Shown: positions 46,941-56,121, counted from the first letter of the stretch. The stretch is DNA of 64,000 nt from Sphingobium sp. CECT 9361 (GCF_918741285.1 NZ_CAKKNC010000010.1:78417-142416), one strand, 5' to 3'. Notes: a model not told the origin generated them from the letters alone. Numbers and translations: made by a program.

Positions 46941-46990
46941 CGCTCGGGGCAGTTGCAAAGTGCAGTAGCGCTTTGCAACTGCCCCGAGCG
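46941..46990. repeat. 20-bp perfect hairpin near the right end of the Tn554-like element
   Basis: CGCTCGGGGCAGTTGCAAAG (46941-46960) is perfectly repeated inverted at 46971-46990 around a 10-nt loop, 31 bp after the last gene. It may terminate transcription or be a recombinase/accessory site. No T tract follows. Confidence 0.6.
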
Positions 46991-47083
46991 CTTCGATGGT
47001 CGGGAACCGTCTCAAACGTTGAATAATTTTATACGCCTCGAAACAGAGACTTACCGTGAGACGAGACACCATCTGCAAACATA

Positions 47084-47611
47084 AGAAGAAGCAGCTCGAT
47101 TTGCGCGGGACCGGCAGACCGGCCGCTTCGATGCGAGCGGTGCAATGGTCGCGCGTCCAGCGCCACTCGCGCAGCGGATAGCGACAATCGAAAAGCGGGT
47201 CGTCGATCGCTGAGGCATGGGCATAGCGGCGCGTATCCGCAGGAGATGCGTCATAACCGATCAGGCGTGTGACCTTATGCCCGCGCGCCCACGCGGCCTG
47301 GGCCGGCGCCCATCGCTTGAGGAAGGCGTCCTGTGGCGCGACCTTCCATTTGAGCGAGCAGCTGTGGCGTCCCAGACTGATGCTGGGGAGCGTCGCATTG
47401 GTGAGCACGTTTGCGAGGATCGAATAATATGGAGGCCAATGCTTGAAGCGTCGGGGCACGTAACGGACGACCTCATAAGGAATGCGGCGCGCCGCCATCC
47501 AGGCGGCGATCAGCTTTTGATACTCATAGGTCTCCGGTTTCTCGGCACCGGGGTCGGCCGTCAGGACCAGATCCGGCGGCTCCCCGCGCGCTGCCAGCTC
47601 GACAAGCAGCG
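47084..47611 (-). pseudogene. PP-loop ATPase gene, middle part
   Basis: It reads LLVELAARGEPPDLVLTADP, then GAEKPETYEYQ, KHWPPYYSILANVLTNATLP and GLPVPRKSSCFF. These are typical of PAPS-reductase-like PP-loop ATPases. Its start is cut by the Tn7-like transposon (duplication at 47607-47611) and its end by the Tn554-like element. A longer frame that continues into element DNA is read-through. Confidence 0.85.
47607..47611. repeat. left target-site duplication (CAGCG)
   Basis: CAGCG here is repeated at 56117-56121. Joining the two flanks through one copy restores GIGVDSTALLVELAARGE without a gap. Five-bp duplications are the hallmark of Tn7/Mu-type DDE transposition. Confidence 0.85.
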
Positions 47612-47703
47612 TCTGAGCGGAACCGATTAACGCCCTTTGCGGAAGCAGTTATACTGAACCGGTAATTCGAGTCGTTCCCGTAAGGAGAATAGCGGATGCC
47701 GGC
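47612..47703. repeat. Tn7-like left end with TnsB-type sites
   Basis: It contains the terminal GGAACCGATTAA and an inner TGAACCGGTAAT about 30 bp further in. Both resemble the right-end repeat GAGAAYCGATWA, so they are the likely TnsB-binding sites. The region also holds the operon promoter and an AAGGAGA ribosome site at 47680-47686. Confidence 0.65.
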
Positions 47704-48384
47704 GTGACCGACAAATCTGCCCGTTTGCGTTCTGGCGCAACGGTGCGGTTCGCCCGAAATCCGGCAGGACGGCCGGGGCAAAGATCGTGCACGGGTTGGT
47801 ATCAGTCGATCAAGGCTGGCGATGCGCTACCTTATGAGAGCCTGCTCGAGCGCGATGCGCTGTTGCTTCTCGACTTCGATCCTGATGTTGCACAGTTCGG
47901 GGTGCAACCGGAAACGTTCGTTTGGACGGAAGCGGGCCGACAACGGCGTTACACCCCCGATATCCGGCTGGAGACGGTGGGCGGCGCGGTCATCTACCGG
48001 CAGGTGAAACTGGCCACGCGATTGGCGGCTGACCCGACCTTGGGCGGACGGTTGCCAGCAATCGAAGCCGAGTGCGCCGCGCGTGGCGCCCGGCACGAGA
48101 TGTGGCTCGACACCGATATCCGGCGACAGCCACGCTTGTCGAATGCGCGACGGCTGCGCGCAACGGTGGCGGTGCTGGCGGCAGAAAACCTCCACGCGAT
48201 CCACACCATAATCACCCGCCTCCCCTTTCCGTCGAACCTGGGCGTAGCCGCCGAGGCACTCGGCGGCCGACCCGTGCACGTCAACATTGTGCTCGGCCTC
48301 GCGGCAGTCGGCGAGCTTGTGGTGGATCTCGATCGACCGCTCGATGACGACACGGTCCTCATGCGGGGAAGGAATGCGAAATGA
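47704..48384 (+). CDS. tnsA: TnsA-like transposon end nuclease
   Basis: 226 residues from a GTG. The catalytic pattern of TnsA is present: E45 in YESLLERD, D86 in RYTPDIRL, and Q100-x-K102 in YRQVKLA, matching Glu, Asp and Gln-x-Lys of the Tn7 protein. TnsA cuts the 5' ends so that the element moves by cut-and-paste. Stop overlaps tnsB (ATGA). Confidence 0.88.
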   Translation: MTDKSARLRSGATVRFARNPAGRPGQRSCTGWYQSIKAGDALPYESLLERDALLLLDFDPDVAQFGVQPETFVWTEAGRQRRYTPDIRLETVGGAVIYRQVKLATRLAADPTLGGRLPAIEAECAARGARHEMWLDTDIRRQPRLSNARRLRATVAVLAAENLHAIHTIITRLPFPSNLGVAAEALGGRPVHVNIVLGLAAVGELVVDLDRPLDDDTVLMRGRNAK

Positions 48385-50498
48385 ACGCAACGCCGATGCG
48401 CTTCCAGCAAGGCGACACGCTCTCGATCCGGGACGATCAAGGTCAGGTGGCGCTCTGGTTGGTGATCGAGCGCAAGCGCCGTGGCTATCTGTTACGACCG
48501 CAGAGCGGCAGCGATGCGCGAACATGGAGCGACGATGAAATCGACATCGTCTATGGCGCCCGGCGGCTGACGCATCATCCTTGCAATGCGGACGGCCTGC
48601 CCAAGGCGATCGCCGAGACGCTGGAGAAAACCTGGGAGTTCTGGCCCGAAGAAATTCGCCGCGAGGCCGAGCGCAGGGACACCTATGTACGCATGGTCGA
48701 CGCGATCCGCGGCGAGCACCCGACACTTATGGGCGCCTATGCCGCTGCCGCTGAGGTCGTGTTCGACGCGCATCATGAACAATGGGAACGCGAGGATACC
48801 GCGCTTGCGGCCCGGATGGCCGCGGAGCGGCGAAAAGGGAACGGCGAACCGCGCCGCACCAAGGCAGCGGCTCGGCCCAATCCTTATACAGTGCGGGCGT
48901 GGTATGGCGTATGGAGCCGACACGGCCGGGATATCCGGCTCCTGATCCCGCATTATCATCGGCGCGGGGCACGCCAACCCCGCTATGCGCGCGAGGACGG
49001 CGATCATCCCGATACCTACAAGCTCATGCGGCAGGCCGTCGAAGTCTGGTATTTGGGCATGCCGCGGCGGCGGAAGAACTATGCCTATCGCCGCTATGTC
49101 GATTTGTGCCGCGAACAGAATGTTCCTGCGGTCAGCGACCGGACCTTCCGCGTGTTTATCCGCGACAATTATACCGAGCGGCAGGAATATGAGCGTCGCT
49201 TCGGTCGGCGCGCAGCCTGGCTGAAGTTCGGCATCTTCGAGCGGCGGAGCCCGCCCGAACGGCCGCTCGAAGAAGTGGAGGTGGATCATTGCCTGATCGA
49301 TCTGGTGGTGGTGCATCCGGAGAGCGGCCGCGCCTTGGGGCGGCCCTGGCTCACCGCGCTTCTCGATCGCGCCACCCGCATGATCGTAGGGGTGCATCTG
49401 AGCTTCGAGGCGCCGTCCTATGCCTCACTTCAGAGAGCGCTTGCCCATTCCTTATGGAAGAAGGATCTCTCCGGGCTCGCCGATATTGAGCATGACTGGC
49501 CGTGCCACGGCGTGCCCGAATGGCTGATCTGCGACAACGGCAAGGAGTTCCGGTCGCAATCGCTGCAGTCGGCCGCCAGGATGCTCGACATCGGCATCGT
49601 CAATCTGCCGGTGAAAATGCCATGGTTGAAGGGCGCGGTCGAGCGCGTGTTCCAGACCATCGGCGTGCAGGTGTTCAGCCATGAGGAAGGGACGACATTG
49701 TCGCGGACCATGGATCTCTATGATCCGGTGGCGCGGGCAAGGCTGTCGCTCGAGGATGTGCGTAATCGTATCCTCAAGTGGATCGTCGACGACTATCATC
49801 AAAGCGTCCACGATACGTTGAAATGCACGCCCTATGAGCGCTGGCGAGAACTCAGCGCGCTTTACCCGGTGCGCCCGGTTCCCGACTTCGACCATATTGT
49901 GCGGCTGACCGGAGAGACCTTCTTCCGGCGCATCTCCAACATCGGCATCCAATATGAGGGTCTGCTCTATGCTGATCGGGAGAAGCTCGAACCCCTGCTG
50001 GCGCGCCGCAGCGGGTTGGAGAAGGACTGGGAGTTACGCTACGATCCCTATGATCTGGGTGAGGTCTGGCTGCTCGACGACGAGCGCGGCGAATGGCTGA
50101 TGATCCCGTGTATCGACCAGAGCATATCGCGGGGCGTCTCCAAATATCAGCACAAGATCCATCGTTCGATAGCAAAGCGAAGCCTGCCGAAAAATGCGCC
50201 GGTGACGGTCGCCGATCTCGAAGCGGCGCGCGGTCTTGCCGAACAGACGGCGGGAGAGCTGCAAAGCAAGGCGAGCAAAGTCCGCAGCAAGACGCGGGCG
50301 GCGCGGTACGAGACCGACGGTCGCTACTTTACGCCGATCGAAGGCCAGAAACGACCGCCTAAAATAGGAACGCAGGGACCGGCGGTAGAGACCGCACCAC
50401 CTGCGGCGAAACAGATACCGGCGCCGTCGCCTCCCATCATAGATCTCGACGCGGACATCGAGGCTCTGGTTGCACAATGGGCGGACCCGAAGCGATGA
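48381..50498 (+). CDS. tnsB: TnsB-like DDE transposase
   Basis: 705 residues. The RNase H-fold catalytic triad is visible: EVDHCLID (first Asp) near residue 298, ICDNGKEFRS (second Asp) near 385 and MPWLKGAVERVFQ (Glu) near 418. N-terminal HTH regions and a C-terminal beta barrel follow the TnsB/MuA layout. It joins the 3' ends to the target. Its C-terminal tail probably contacts TnsC. Overlaps tnsC by 4 bp. Confidence 0.92.
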   Translation: MNATPMRFQQGDTLSIRDDQGQVALWLVIERKRRGYLLRPQSGSDARTWSDDEIDIVYGARRLTHHPCNADGLPKAIAETLEKTWEFWPEEIRREAERRDTYVRMVDAIRGEHPTLMGAYAAAAEVVFDAHHEQWEREDTALAARMAAERRKGNGEPRRTKAAARPNPYTVRAWYGVWSRHGRDIRLLIPHYHRRGARQPRYAREDGDHPDTYKLMRQAVEVWYLGMPRRRKNYAYRRYVDLCREQNVPAVSDRTFRVFIRDNYTERQEYERRFGRRAAWLKFGIFERRSPPERPLEEVEVDHCLIDLVVVHPESGRALGRPWLTALLDRATRMIVGVHLSFEAPSYASLQRALAHSLWKKDLSGLADIEHDWPCHGVPEWLICDNGKEFRSQSLQSAARMLDIGIVNLPVKMPWLKGAVERVFQTIGVQVFSHEEGTTLSRTMDLYDPVARARLSLEDVRNRILKWIVDDYHQSVHDTLKCTPYERWRELSALYPVRPVPDFDHIVRLTGETFFRRISNIGIQYEGLLYADREKLEPLLARRSGLEKDWELRYDPYDLGEVWLLDDERGEWLMIPCIDQSISRGVSKYQHKIHRSIAKRSLPKNAPVTVADLEAARGLAEQTAGELQSKASKVRSKTRAARYETDGRYFTPIEGQKRPPKIGTQGPAVETAPPAAKQIPAPSPPIIDLDADIEALVAQWADPKR

Positions 50499-51625
50499 CA
50501 CATCGTCGCGCCGCGAAGTTATCGGCACGGCCAGCGGTGCCCGACGCCGTGCTTGCGTTCGAGACCACGGTGATCCCGCATACGCGTCACACGGAAGCGA
50601 AGGCGGCGATCCACGAGTTACATGGCCGATACCGCCCGCGCGGGGACAGCCGACGCTTCAAGGCCCGGGCCCTGCTCATTATCGGCTCTGCTGGGTCCGG
50701 CAAGACGACGGCGCTCGAGGACTATATGGCCGACTATCCCGACAGCGCGACAGAGGATGCCGATATCCGCCGCATCGTTTACGTCGAAGCACCGGAGCGG
50801 ACGACGCGACGGGCGCTGGTGGGGGCGATCCTCGGCGCCTACGGCTATCGTGCGCGGGACCATTGGAACACCAGCGAGGTGATCGAGAAGATCGCCTTCT
50901 ATGCCGAGGAGACGGGCACCGAGATGATCTTCATCGATGAAGGGCATCACATGGTGAACGAGAATAATCCCGACATGACGGCGGAAGTGACCGAGTTCAT
51001 CAAGTCTTTGCTCAACCGTGTGAAAGTCCAGATCGTGATCGCGGGTCTTCCCCGGCTGCTCGACATCTCCGTGCCGGGCGAAAAGACGATGCAACTGCGC
51101 CGTCGGCTGCAACCGACGATCATTCTCAAGCCCTATGACTGGGCGAGCCGGAGCGGCCGCACGATGTTCTCTGGCGTGCTCGGCGTCATGGAAAAGATGA
51201 TGGGGTTGCCGGATGCGTCCGGCCTCGCGAAGCACGAGATGGCGAAACGCATCTACGTCGCGACGGGCGGCGAGATCGGGATCGTCTCCAAATATCTGAG
51301 CCAGGCGCTGAGCGTGGCACTGGCGATCGGCCAGCGGTCGATCGATCTGAACCTGTTGGGAGAGGTTCATGCGGGCTGGCATCGGATTTATGAGCCCGAC
51401 GTCAGGGATATGCTGGACTTCGATGCGATCCTTGAGGATGAACCGTCAGTTCCGAGCGGCGGCCCGGCTCACCACGACAACCCCTTCCTGTGTTCGGCCG
51501 AACGCCTGCGCGAGATCTGGCTGCGCGACACAGTACCTCCGTCGCCCAGGACTATGAGCCGCGTCACAAAGCTGCGCGGAAGCGGCGCGCAACCCCTGCG
51601 GCCCTTCGTGCGCGAGGGATTATGA
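50495..51625 (+). CDS. tnsC: TnsC-like AAA+ ATPase
   Basis: 376 residues from the ATG at 50495, which overlaps the tnsB stop; an earlier ATG at 50477 lies inside tnsB. Walker A GSAGSGKTT is at 64-72, Walker B MIFIDEGHH near residue 151, and sensor region IVIAGLPRLL follows. TnsC/TniB proteins form filaments on DNA that link target choice to the transposase. Overlaps tniQ by 4 bp. Confidence 0.92.
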   Translation: MTHRRAAKLSARPAVPDAVLAFETTVIPHTRHTEAKAAIHELHGRYRPRGDSRRFKARALLIIGSAGSGKTTALEDYMADYPDSATEDADIRRIVYVEAPERTTRRALVGAILGAYGYRARDHWNTSEVIEKIAFYAEETGTEMIFIDEGHHMVNENNPDMTAEVTEFIKSLLNRVKVQIVIAGLPRLLDISVPGEKTMQLRRRLQPTIILKPYDWASRSGRTMFSGVLGVMEKMMGLPDASGLAKHEMAKRIYVATGGEIGIVSKYLSQALSVALAIGQRSIDLNLLGEVHAGWHRIYEPDVRDMLDFDAILEDEPSVPSGGPAHHDNPFLCSAERLREIWLRDTVPPSPRTMSRVTKLRGSGAQPLRPFVREGL

Positions 51626-53529
51626 CAGCACCGGCAACTCGACTTGCGTTGCGGGTGCGGTCGGCAGCGTTCGAGCCAGGCTGGGCACTATTCAACCGGC
51701 TTGCCCTGCGGCATGGCTGTGAAACCCAGTTGGAATTTGCGCGTCAAGTGCCGCTGGTCGACCGGACCGACTTCGTTCGCGATATGGAGCGTGGGCGACG
51801 CTTCCACGATATCGCGCGGCTCAGCGGCGTCCCGCTCGAAGTATTGCTTCGCAACTCGATAATGCAGACCAAGGGTGGGAGCGTCCTTGCAGGTGAGCTT
51901 GTGAGCCGCAGCGGCAATATCAGCTATAGTTGTCACTTCGCCCGTATCTGCCCGGACTGCATGCGATCGGATATCGAGCAGGGTCAAGGGCCGGTCGCCT
52001 GTCGGTCGTGGCGGCGATCCTGGTGGGATCTGGCGAAGGTATCGAGCTGTCCCAATCATGGTCGGGTACTGCTGGCGATCTGTCCTGTCTGTCGGCATAC
52101 GTTCCGCCGTTCGGACCTGTCACCAGCGCGCTGCACGTGTGGGCACGATCTGACGCAGGAATGTACCGAAGCGGTCACGTCGGATGACACGATCGGCGAC
52201 GCCTATCTTATCGGCAGGCTTGGTGATGGCCCCCGTATCTCTCACGCGTTCCTCGACAGCCTGACGTTCGCGGACGCCGCCGAGATTATGCAATGGGTGG
52301 GCTCGGTCGCACGCTGGGGCAGATCGATCGTCAGCTGGCGGCGGCAGGAGCCTGCGGAGCGTACCCGCACAATGGCGGCGGGCTTTGCTGTCTGCGAGGA
52401 CTTCCCCGACCAGTTCGAAAAGATGCTGGACGGGATGCTGGCGGCATGTCCGCTCAAGCGTCTGACGCCCGTGGGTGTCTATGGGCGTCTGCAATACTGG
52501 CTCGGCCTGTCCACCAGTCCGGCTCTCGACCCAATCCGGGAGACCGTCAAGAATCATGTGGTGAAGAATGTGCCGATAACAGCAGGCACCATGTTGTTCC
52601 GCCAACCCGCAACAAAAGGCGATCTCACCACGCTAGGCGGTCTGGCGAAGCTCTGCGGCGTATCCGCTGAACGGATCGCGACCGTAGCCGCCGCATTGAG
52701 GTTGATCGACTCGCTGCCCAGCAACGCCCGGGGTATGGTCGTACCGAAATCCCTCGAGGAGCCGTTGACGGCCTTCTTCCGCGAGTCCTGTTCTCCCGAA
52801 GACGCACGGCGTCATCTCGGCGTCGGTCTCGGGCTGTTCAAGGCGCTCATAGCGCGACACTATCTTCCCCGCGCCTTCCCGCTTGGTGGAGCGTCGATCC
52901 CGGCGCAGTATCGTCTGGCAGATCTGGACCGCTTCCTTACTGCTTTGCACAGTGATGCGCCGTTCGTCACAGCGCCGCCGCGAGGCAGCGAGACGATCCT
53001 GCGGGCCGTGCGCATCTGTTATCGGTCCTCGGAGGCGATTATCGGCGGGCTGCTGCGTGGCCAGATTAAAGCTACGGGCCGCTTGCGCGGCGAACGAGGC
53101 ATTGCGCAGATACTGGTTGATACCGACGCGGTGATCACTGGCCTCGAATATGAGGACGATCCGATGTTCATGCTCATCGCGCAAGCTGCGCGGCACCTCG
53201 GCGTGACCATCCCGACGGTTGCAAGGCTCAAGCAAATGGGATGGCTGACAATCGACAGGAAACAGACACCGCTCAGGATCATGCCCGCCTTACGGCGAGC
53301 AGAGGTCGAAGCGTTCGGCGCGCGCTTCGTCAGTGCTGCCGAGTTGGCGCGTATCCCCGGCAAAGCTACCCATGCCGTCAGGGTTCATCAACATCTGCGG
53401 AGCGCCGGTCTGGTGCCGGTGATCGCTGGAAGCCGAAAGCTGCAGCCCTTCTATCACTGCGAGAGCGCCGAAAAAGTGATCCGTGGGGTCTATCGTGATC
53501 GGTTGCCCGAAACGACTGCAGCGATGTGA
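51622..53529 (+). CDS. tniQ: TniQ/TnsD-like target-selection protein
   Basis: 635 residues. The N-terminal TniQ domain has zinc-binding pairs in CHFARICPDCM, SCPNHGRVLLAICPVC and ARCTCGH. Long C-terminal helical and HTH-like regions (HLGVTIPTVARLKQMGWLTI) indicate direct DNA recognition, as in TnsD. It probably chooses the target together with TnsC. The stop overlaps the GTG of the primase-helicase gene. Confidence 0.88.
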   Translation: MTAPATRLALRVRSAAFEPGWALFNRLALRHGCETQLEFARQVPLVDRTDFVRDMERGRRFHDIARLSGVPLEVLLRNSIMQTKGGSVLAGELVSRSGNISYSCHFARICPDCMRSDIEQGQGPVACRSWRRSWWDLAKVSSCPNHGRVLLAICPVCRHTFRRSDLSPARCTCGHDLTQECTEAVTSDDTIGDAYLIGRLGDGPRISHAFLDSLTFADAAEIMQWVGSVARWGRSIVSWRRQEPAERTRTMAAGFAVCEDFPDQFEKMLDGMLAACPLKRLTPVGVYGRLQYWLGLSTSPALDPIRETVKNHVVKNVPITAGTMLFRQPATKGDLTTLGGLAKLCGVSAERIATVAAALRLIDSLPSNARGMVVPKSLEEPLTAFFRESCSPEDARRHLGVGLGLFKALIARHYLPRAFPLGGASIPAQYRLADLDRFLTALHSDAPFVTAPPRGSETILRAVRICYRSSEAIIGGLLRGQIKATGRLRGERGIAQILVDTDAVITGLEYEDDPMFMLIAQAARHLGVTIPTVARLKQMGWLTIDRKQTPLRIMPALRRAEVEAFGARFVSAAELARIPGKATHAVRVHQHLRSAGLVPVIAGSRKLQPFYHCESAEKVIRGVYRDRLPETTAAM

Positions 53530-55973
53530 ACGGATCTGCCGGCATGGATGAAGCGGTTCGGCTGCGGGCCCGGCTCAAGGCGCTGGATGATGAACGGGCG
53601 GCAGTGGTCGTGGCGCTGGATGCCCTCGCAGCGCAACAGTCGACCGAGCACCGAAAAGCCGATGCTGTCTCGCTGTTTTCCGACGCGCCGGTGACCGCGA
53701 CATCGCCGACAGGCGAGAAGGTCGCGTTGTTCCGCAGGCTGTTCGCCGGTCGTGAAGATGTCTTCCCACTGCGCTGGGACAATCGCAAGACCGGCCGCGG
53801 CGGCTATGCGCCCGCCTGCGGCAACGAGTGGAAACGCGGACTCTGCGACAAGCCACAGGTCAAATGCGGCGAGTGTACGCACCAGGCGTTCCTGCCCGTG
53901 ACGGACGAGGTGATCGACAAACATCTGCGTGGGCGGGCGTTATCGCGATCGGATGCCGGCGACTTTGTGGCGGGCGTTTACCCGCTGCTTGCGGACGAGA
54001 GCTGCCGGTTCCTCGCGGCCGACTTTGACAAGGCGAGCTGGGCCGAGGACGCGCTCGCCATGATGGAAACCTGCCGCCTGCGAGGGGTGCCCGCCGCGCT
54101 CGAGCGATCCCGATCCGGCAATGGCGGCCATGTCTGGATCTTCTTCGCCGACGCCGTGCCGGCACGAACCGCCCGCGCGCTGGGCGCATCGCTATTGACC
54201 GACACGATGGAGCGGCGTCCGGAGATCGGGTTCGGCTCCTATGATCGCTTCTTCCCGAGCCAGGACACCATGCCGCTCGGCGGGTTCGGCAATCTGATCG
54301 CGCTGCCGCTGCAGGGGCACGCCCGCAGGCGGGGAAACAGCCTGTTCGTGGATGAGCAGTTGCGCCCCTATCCCGATCAATGGGCGTTCCTGTCTTCGCT
54401 GTCGCAACTGGATGCGCACGACGCCGCGCGCATGGTGGCCGACGCGGAAATGCGCGGGCGGGTGCTGGGTGTGCGGATGCCGGTGGAGGACGAGCATGCC
54501 GCCGAGCCCTGGCGGATGACACCGTCGCGGCGGCCGTCTTTGTTGCCTGTGGCCGAGCCGCTGCTTGAGACACTCGATATCGTGCTGGGCGATCAAGTTT
54601 ATATGGACCGGACCGGGTTGCCCGCGTCGCTGACCGCACAGATAGTCCGGCTCGCAGCGTTCCAGAATCCCGAGTTCTATCGGGCCCAGGCGATGCGCCT
54701 GCCGACGTTCGGCAAGCCGAGGATCATCTCCTGCGCGGAGCTTCACCAGAAACATATCGGGCTGCCGCGAGGATGCCTCGACGAACTGGTCGCGCTTATA
54801 GCTGCTCATGGAAGCACTGTCAGGATCGACGACCAGCGAATGGCAGGGACTCCGCTCCCGGACGGTCTGTCGTTCCAGGGTGATCTCGAAGAACCCCAGC
54901 AAAAGGCGGTCGACGCGCTCGATCCGCATGACGATGGGGTGCTGGCCGCGACAACGGCGTTCGGCAAGACGGTGGTAGCCGCACACCTCATCGCAAAGCG
55001 GCAGGTCAATGCACTCGTGCTCGTCCATCGCAAAGAACTGCTCAGCCAATGGGTCGAACGGCTGCGAACGTTCCTCGATATCGATCCGAAGCTGATCGGG
55101 ACGATCGGCGGTGGCAAGCGGAAGCCTACAGGCGTGATCGACGTGGCGCTGATACAGAGCCTCGTAAGGCGCGGCGAGGTCTCGGATCTGGTTGGCGACT
55201 ATGGTCACCTCATCGTCGACGAATGCCATCACCTGTCCGCGGCGAGCTTCGAACTTGTAGCCCGGCGCGCCAAGGCCAGGTTCGTGCTCGGCCTGTCCGC
55301 AACGGTTGCGCGCAAGGATGGACATCAGCCGATCATCTTCATGCAGTGCGGCCCGATCCGCTATCGGGTGGATGCGCGAACCCAGGCTGCCCGCCGCGGG
55401 ATCGCCCATCGCACACGGCAACGGCGCACGGCATTCCGGCTGCCGCAGCCGCTCGCGATCATGGACAGACCGCCGATGCCGGCGGTTTATGCCGCGCTGG
55501 CGCAGGACGAGGCCCGAAACGATCTTATCTTCGATGACGTGCTGCGTGCCCTGGAGGCGAAGCGCTCGCCAGTAATCCTGACAGAACGCAAGGACCATCT
55601 CGAATATCTGCAGGGCCGGTTATCCCGGTTCGTGCGGAATCTCGTGGTGTTGCGGGGTGGAATGAGTGCGGCGGAACGCAAGGTAGCGGACGCCGCACTG
55701 CGTGTGCCTGACAGCGAGGAGCGGCTCATCCTCGCAACGGGCCGCTACATCGGCGAAGGGTTCGATGACGACCGTCTCGACACGCTGTTCCTGACCATGC
55801 CGATCTCCTGGAAAGGGACGCTCGCGCAGTATGTCGGGCGCCTGCATCGGCGGCACGCGGGGAAAACTGACGTGCTCGTCTATGACTATGTCGACGACGC
55901 GGTTCCAATGCTCTCGCGCATGGCCGCCAAGCGTCAGGCCGGATATCGCGCGCTCGGCTACACCATCGAGTAA
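53526..55973 (+). CDS. TOTE-type archaeo-eukaryotic primase fused to SF2 helicase
   Basis: 815 residues from a GTG overlapping tniQ (an ATG 18 bp later is possible). The N-terminal primase domain has a cysteine cluster (C98, C107, C114, C117), the catalytic D166-x-D168 in FLAADFDK and H202 in GNGGHVWIFF. The C-terminal superfamily 2 helicase, from about 450, has TTAFGKT, LIVDECHH, GLSATVARKD, ATGRYIGEGFDD and QYVGRLHRRH. This pairing is the core of TOTE conflict systems. Its tight coupling to transposition genes suggests a role in target or replication-intermediate processing, or in defence of the element. Confidence 0.85.
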   Translation: MNGSAGMDEAVRLRARLKALDDERAAVVVALDALAAQQSTEHRKADAVSLFSDAPVTATSPTGEKVALFRRLFAGREDVFPLRWDNRKTGRGGYAPACGNEWKRGLCDKPQVKCGECTHQAFLPVTDEVIDKHLRGRALSRSDAGDFVAGVYPLLADESCRFLAADFDKASWAEDALAMMETCRLRGVPAALERSRSGNGGHVWIFFADAVPARTARALGASLLTDTMERRPEIGFGSYDRFFPSQDTMPLGGFGNLIALPLQGHARRRGNSLFVDEQLRPYPDQWAFLSSLSQLDAHDAARMVADAEMRGRVLGVRMPVEDEHAAEPWRMTPSRRPSLLPVAEPLLETLDIVLGDQVYMDRTGLPASLTAQIVRLAAFQNPEFYRAQAMRLPTFGKPRIISCAELHQKHIGLPRGCLDELVALIAAHGSTVRIDDQRMAGTPLPDGLSFQGDLEEPQQKAVDALDPHDDGVLAATTAFGKTVVAAHLIAKRQVNALVLVHRKELLSQWVERLRTFLDIDPKLIGTIGGGKRKPTGVIDVALIQSLVRRGEVSDLVGDYGHLIVDECHHLSAASFELVARRAKARFVLGLSATVARKDGHQPIIFMQCGPIRYRVDARTQAARRGIAHRTRQRRTAFRLPQPLAIMDRPPMPAVYAALAQDEARNDLIFDDVLRALEAKRSPVILTERKDHLEYLQGRLSRFVRNLVVLRGGMSAAERKVADAALRVPDSEERLILATGRYIGEGFDDDRLDTLFLTMPISWKGTLAQYVGRLHRRHAGKTDVLVYDYVDDAVPMLSRMAAKRQAGYRALGYTIE

Positions 55974-56116
55974 TCCGGGGCAGAATCACTTATCGATTCT
56001 CGGAGGCCACCGGCGAATCGAGAACCGATTCTGCGAATGAGATTAATGGTTCTCGACGGTCGCCGGACGCCGCCTGCAACCGTCAACGTCATATGAGCTT
56101 ATCGATTCTCCACAGA
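55974..56116. repeat. Tn7-like right end with repeated TnsB-type sites
   Basis: TTATCGATTCTC occurs at 55990-56001 and again at 56099-56110, next to the terminus. Related copies are GAGAACCGATTCT (56020-56032) and ATTAATGGTTCTC (56042-56054). This gives four putative TnsB sites, more than at the left end, as is typical for asymmetric Tn7 ends. Confidence 0.75.
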
Positions 56117-56121
56117 CAGCG
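56117..56121. repeat. right target-site duplication (CAGCG)
   Basis: Second copy of the 5-bp duplication found at 47607-47611, directly after the transposon terminus ...CCACAGA. Confidence 0.85.

Larger units (their letters stand above)
41130..47083 (+). mobile_element. Tn554-like tyrosine-recombinase element
   Basis: 5954 bp lie between the two halves of a restored PP-loop gene. Host continuity fixes the ends: AGAA at 41126-41129 equals AGAA at 47084-47087, consistent with a recombinase crossover sequence. The left end AAATTAT...TTGAGACG (from 41130) recurs inverted at 47008-47029. The content is three tyrosine recombinases and a TnpC-like protein in one operon, with no recognisable cargo. 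Confidence 0.8.
47612..56116 (+). mobile_element. compact 8.5-kb Tn7-like transposon with primase-helicase
   Basis: 8505 bp bounded by CAGCG duplications. The ends are inverted: the left begins TCTGAGCGGAACCGATTAAC and the right, read inward, TCTGTGGAGAATCGATAAGC. One operon fills it: tnsA, tnsB, tnsC, tniQ and a TOTE-type primase-helicase, each overlapping the next by 4 bp. There is no other cargo and no CRISPR-Cas gene. Confidence 0.9.

Noticed and set aside
46821..47498. Open minus-strand frame of 225 codons
   Set aside because: Only the part from 47084 upward is PP-loop protein; the last 85 codons are read-through into the Tn554-like element.
47612..56116. CRISPR-associated transposon
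   Set aside because: No Cas genes, repeats or spacers are present; TniQ is long and TnsD-like, pointing to protein-guided targeting.
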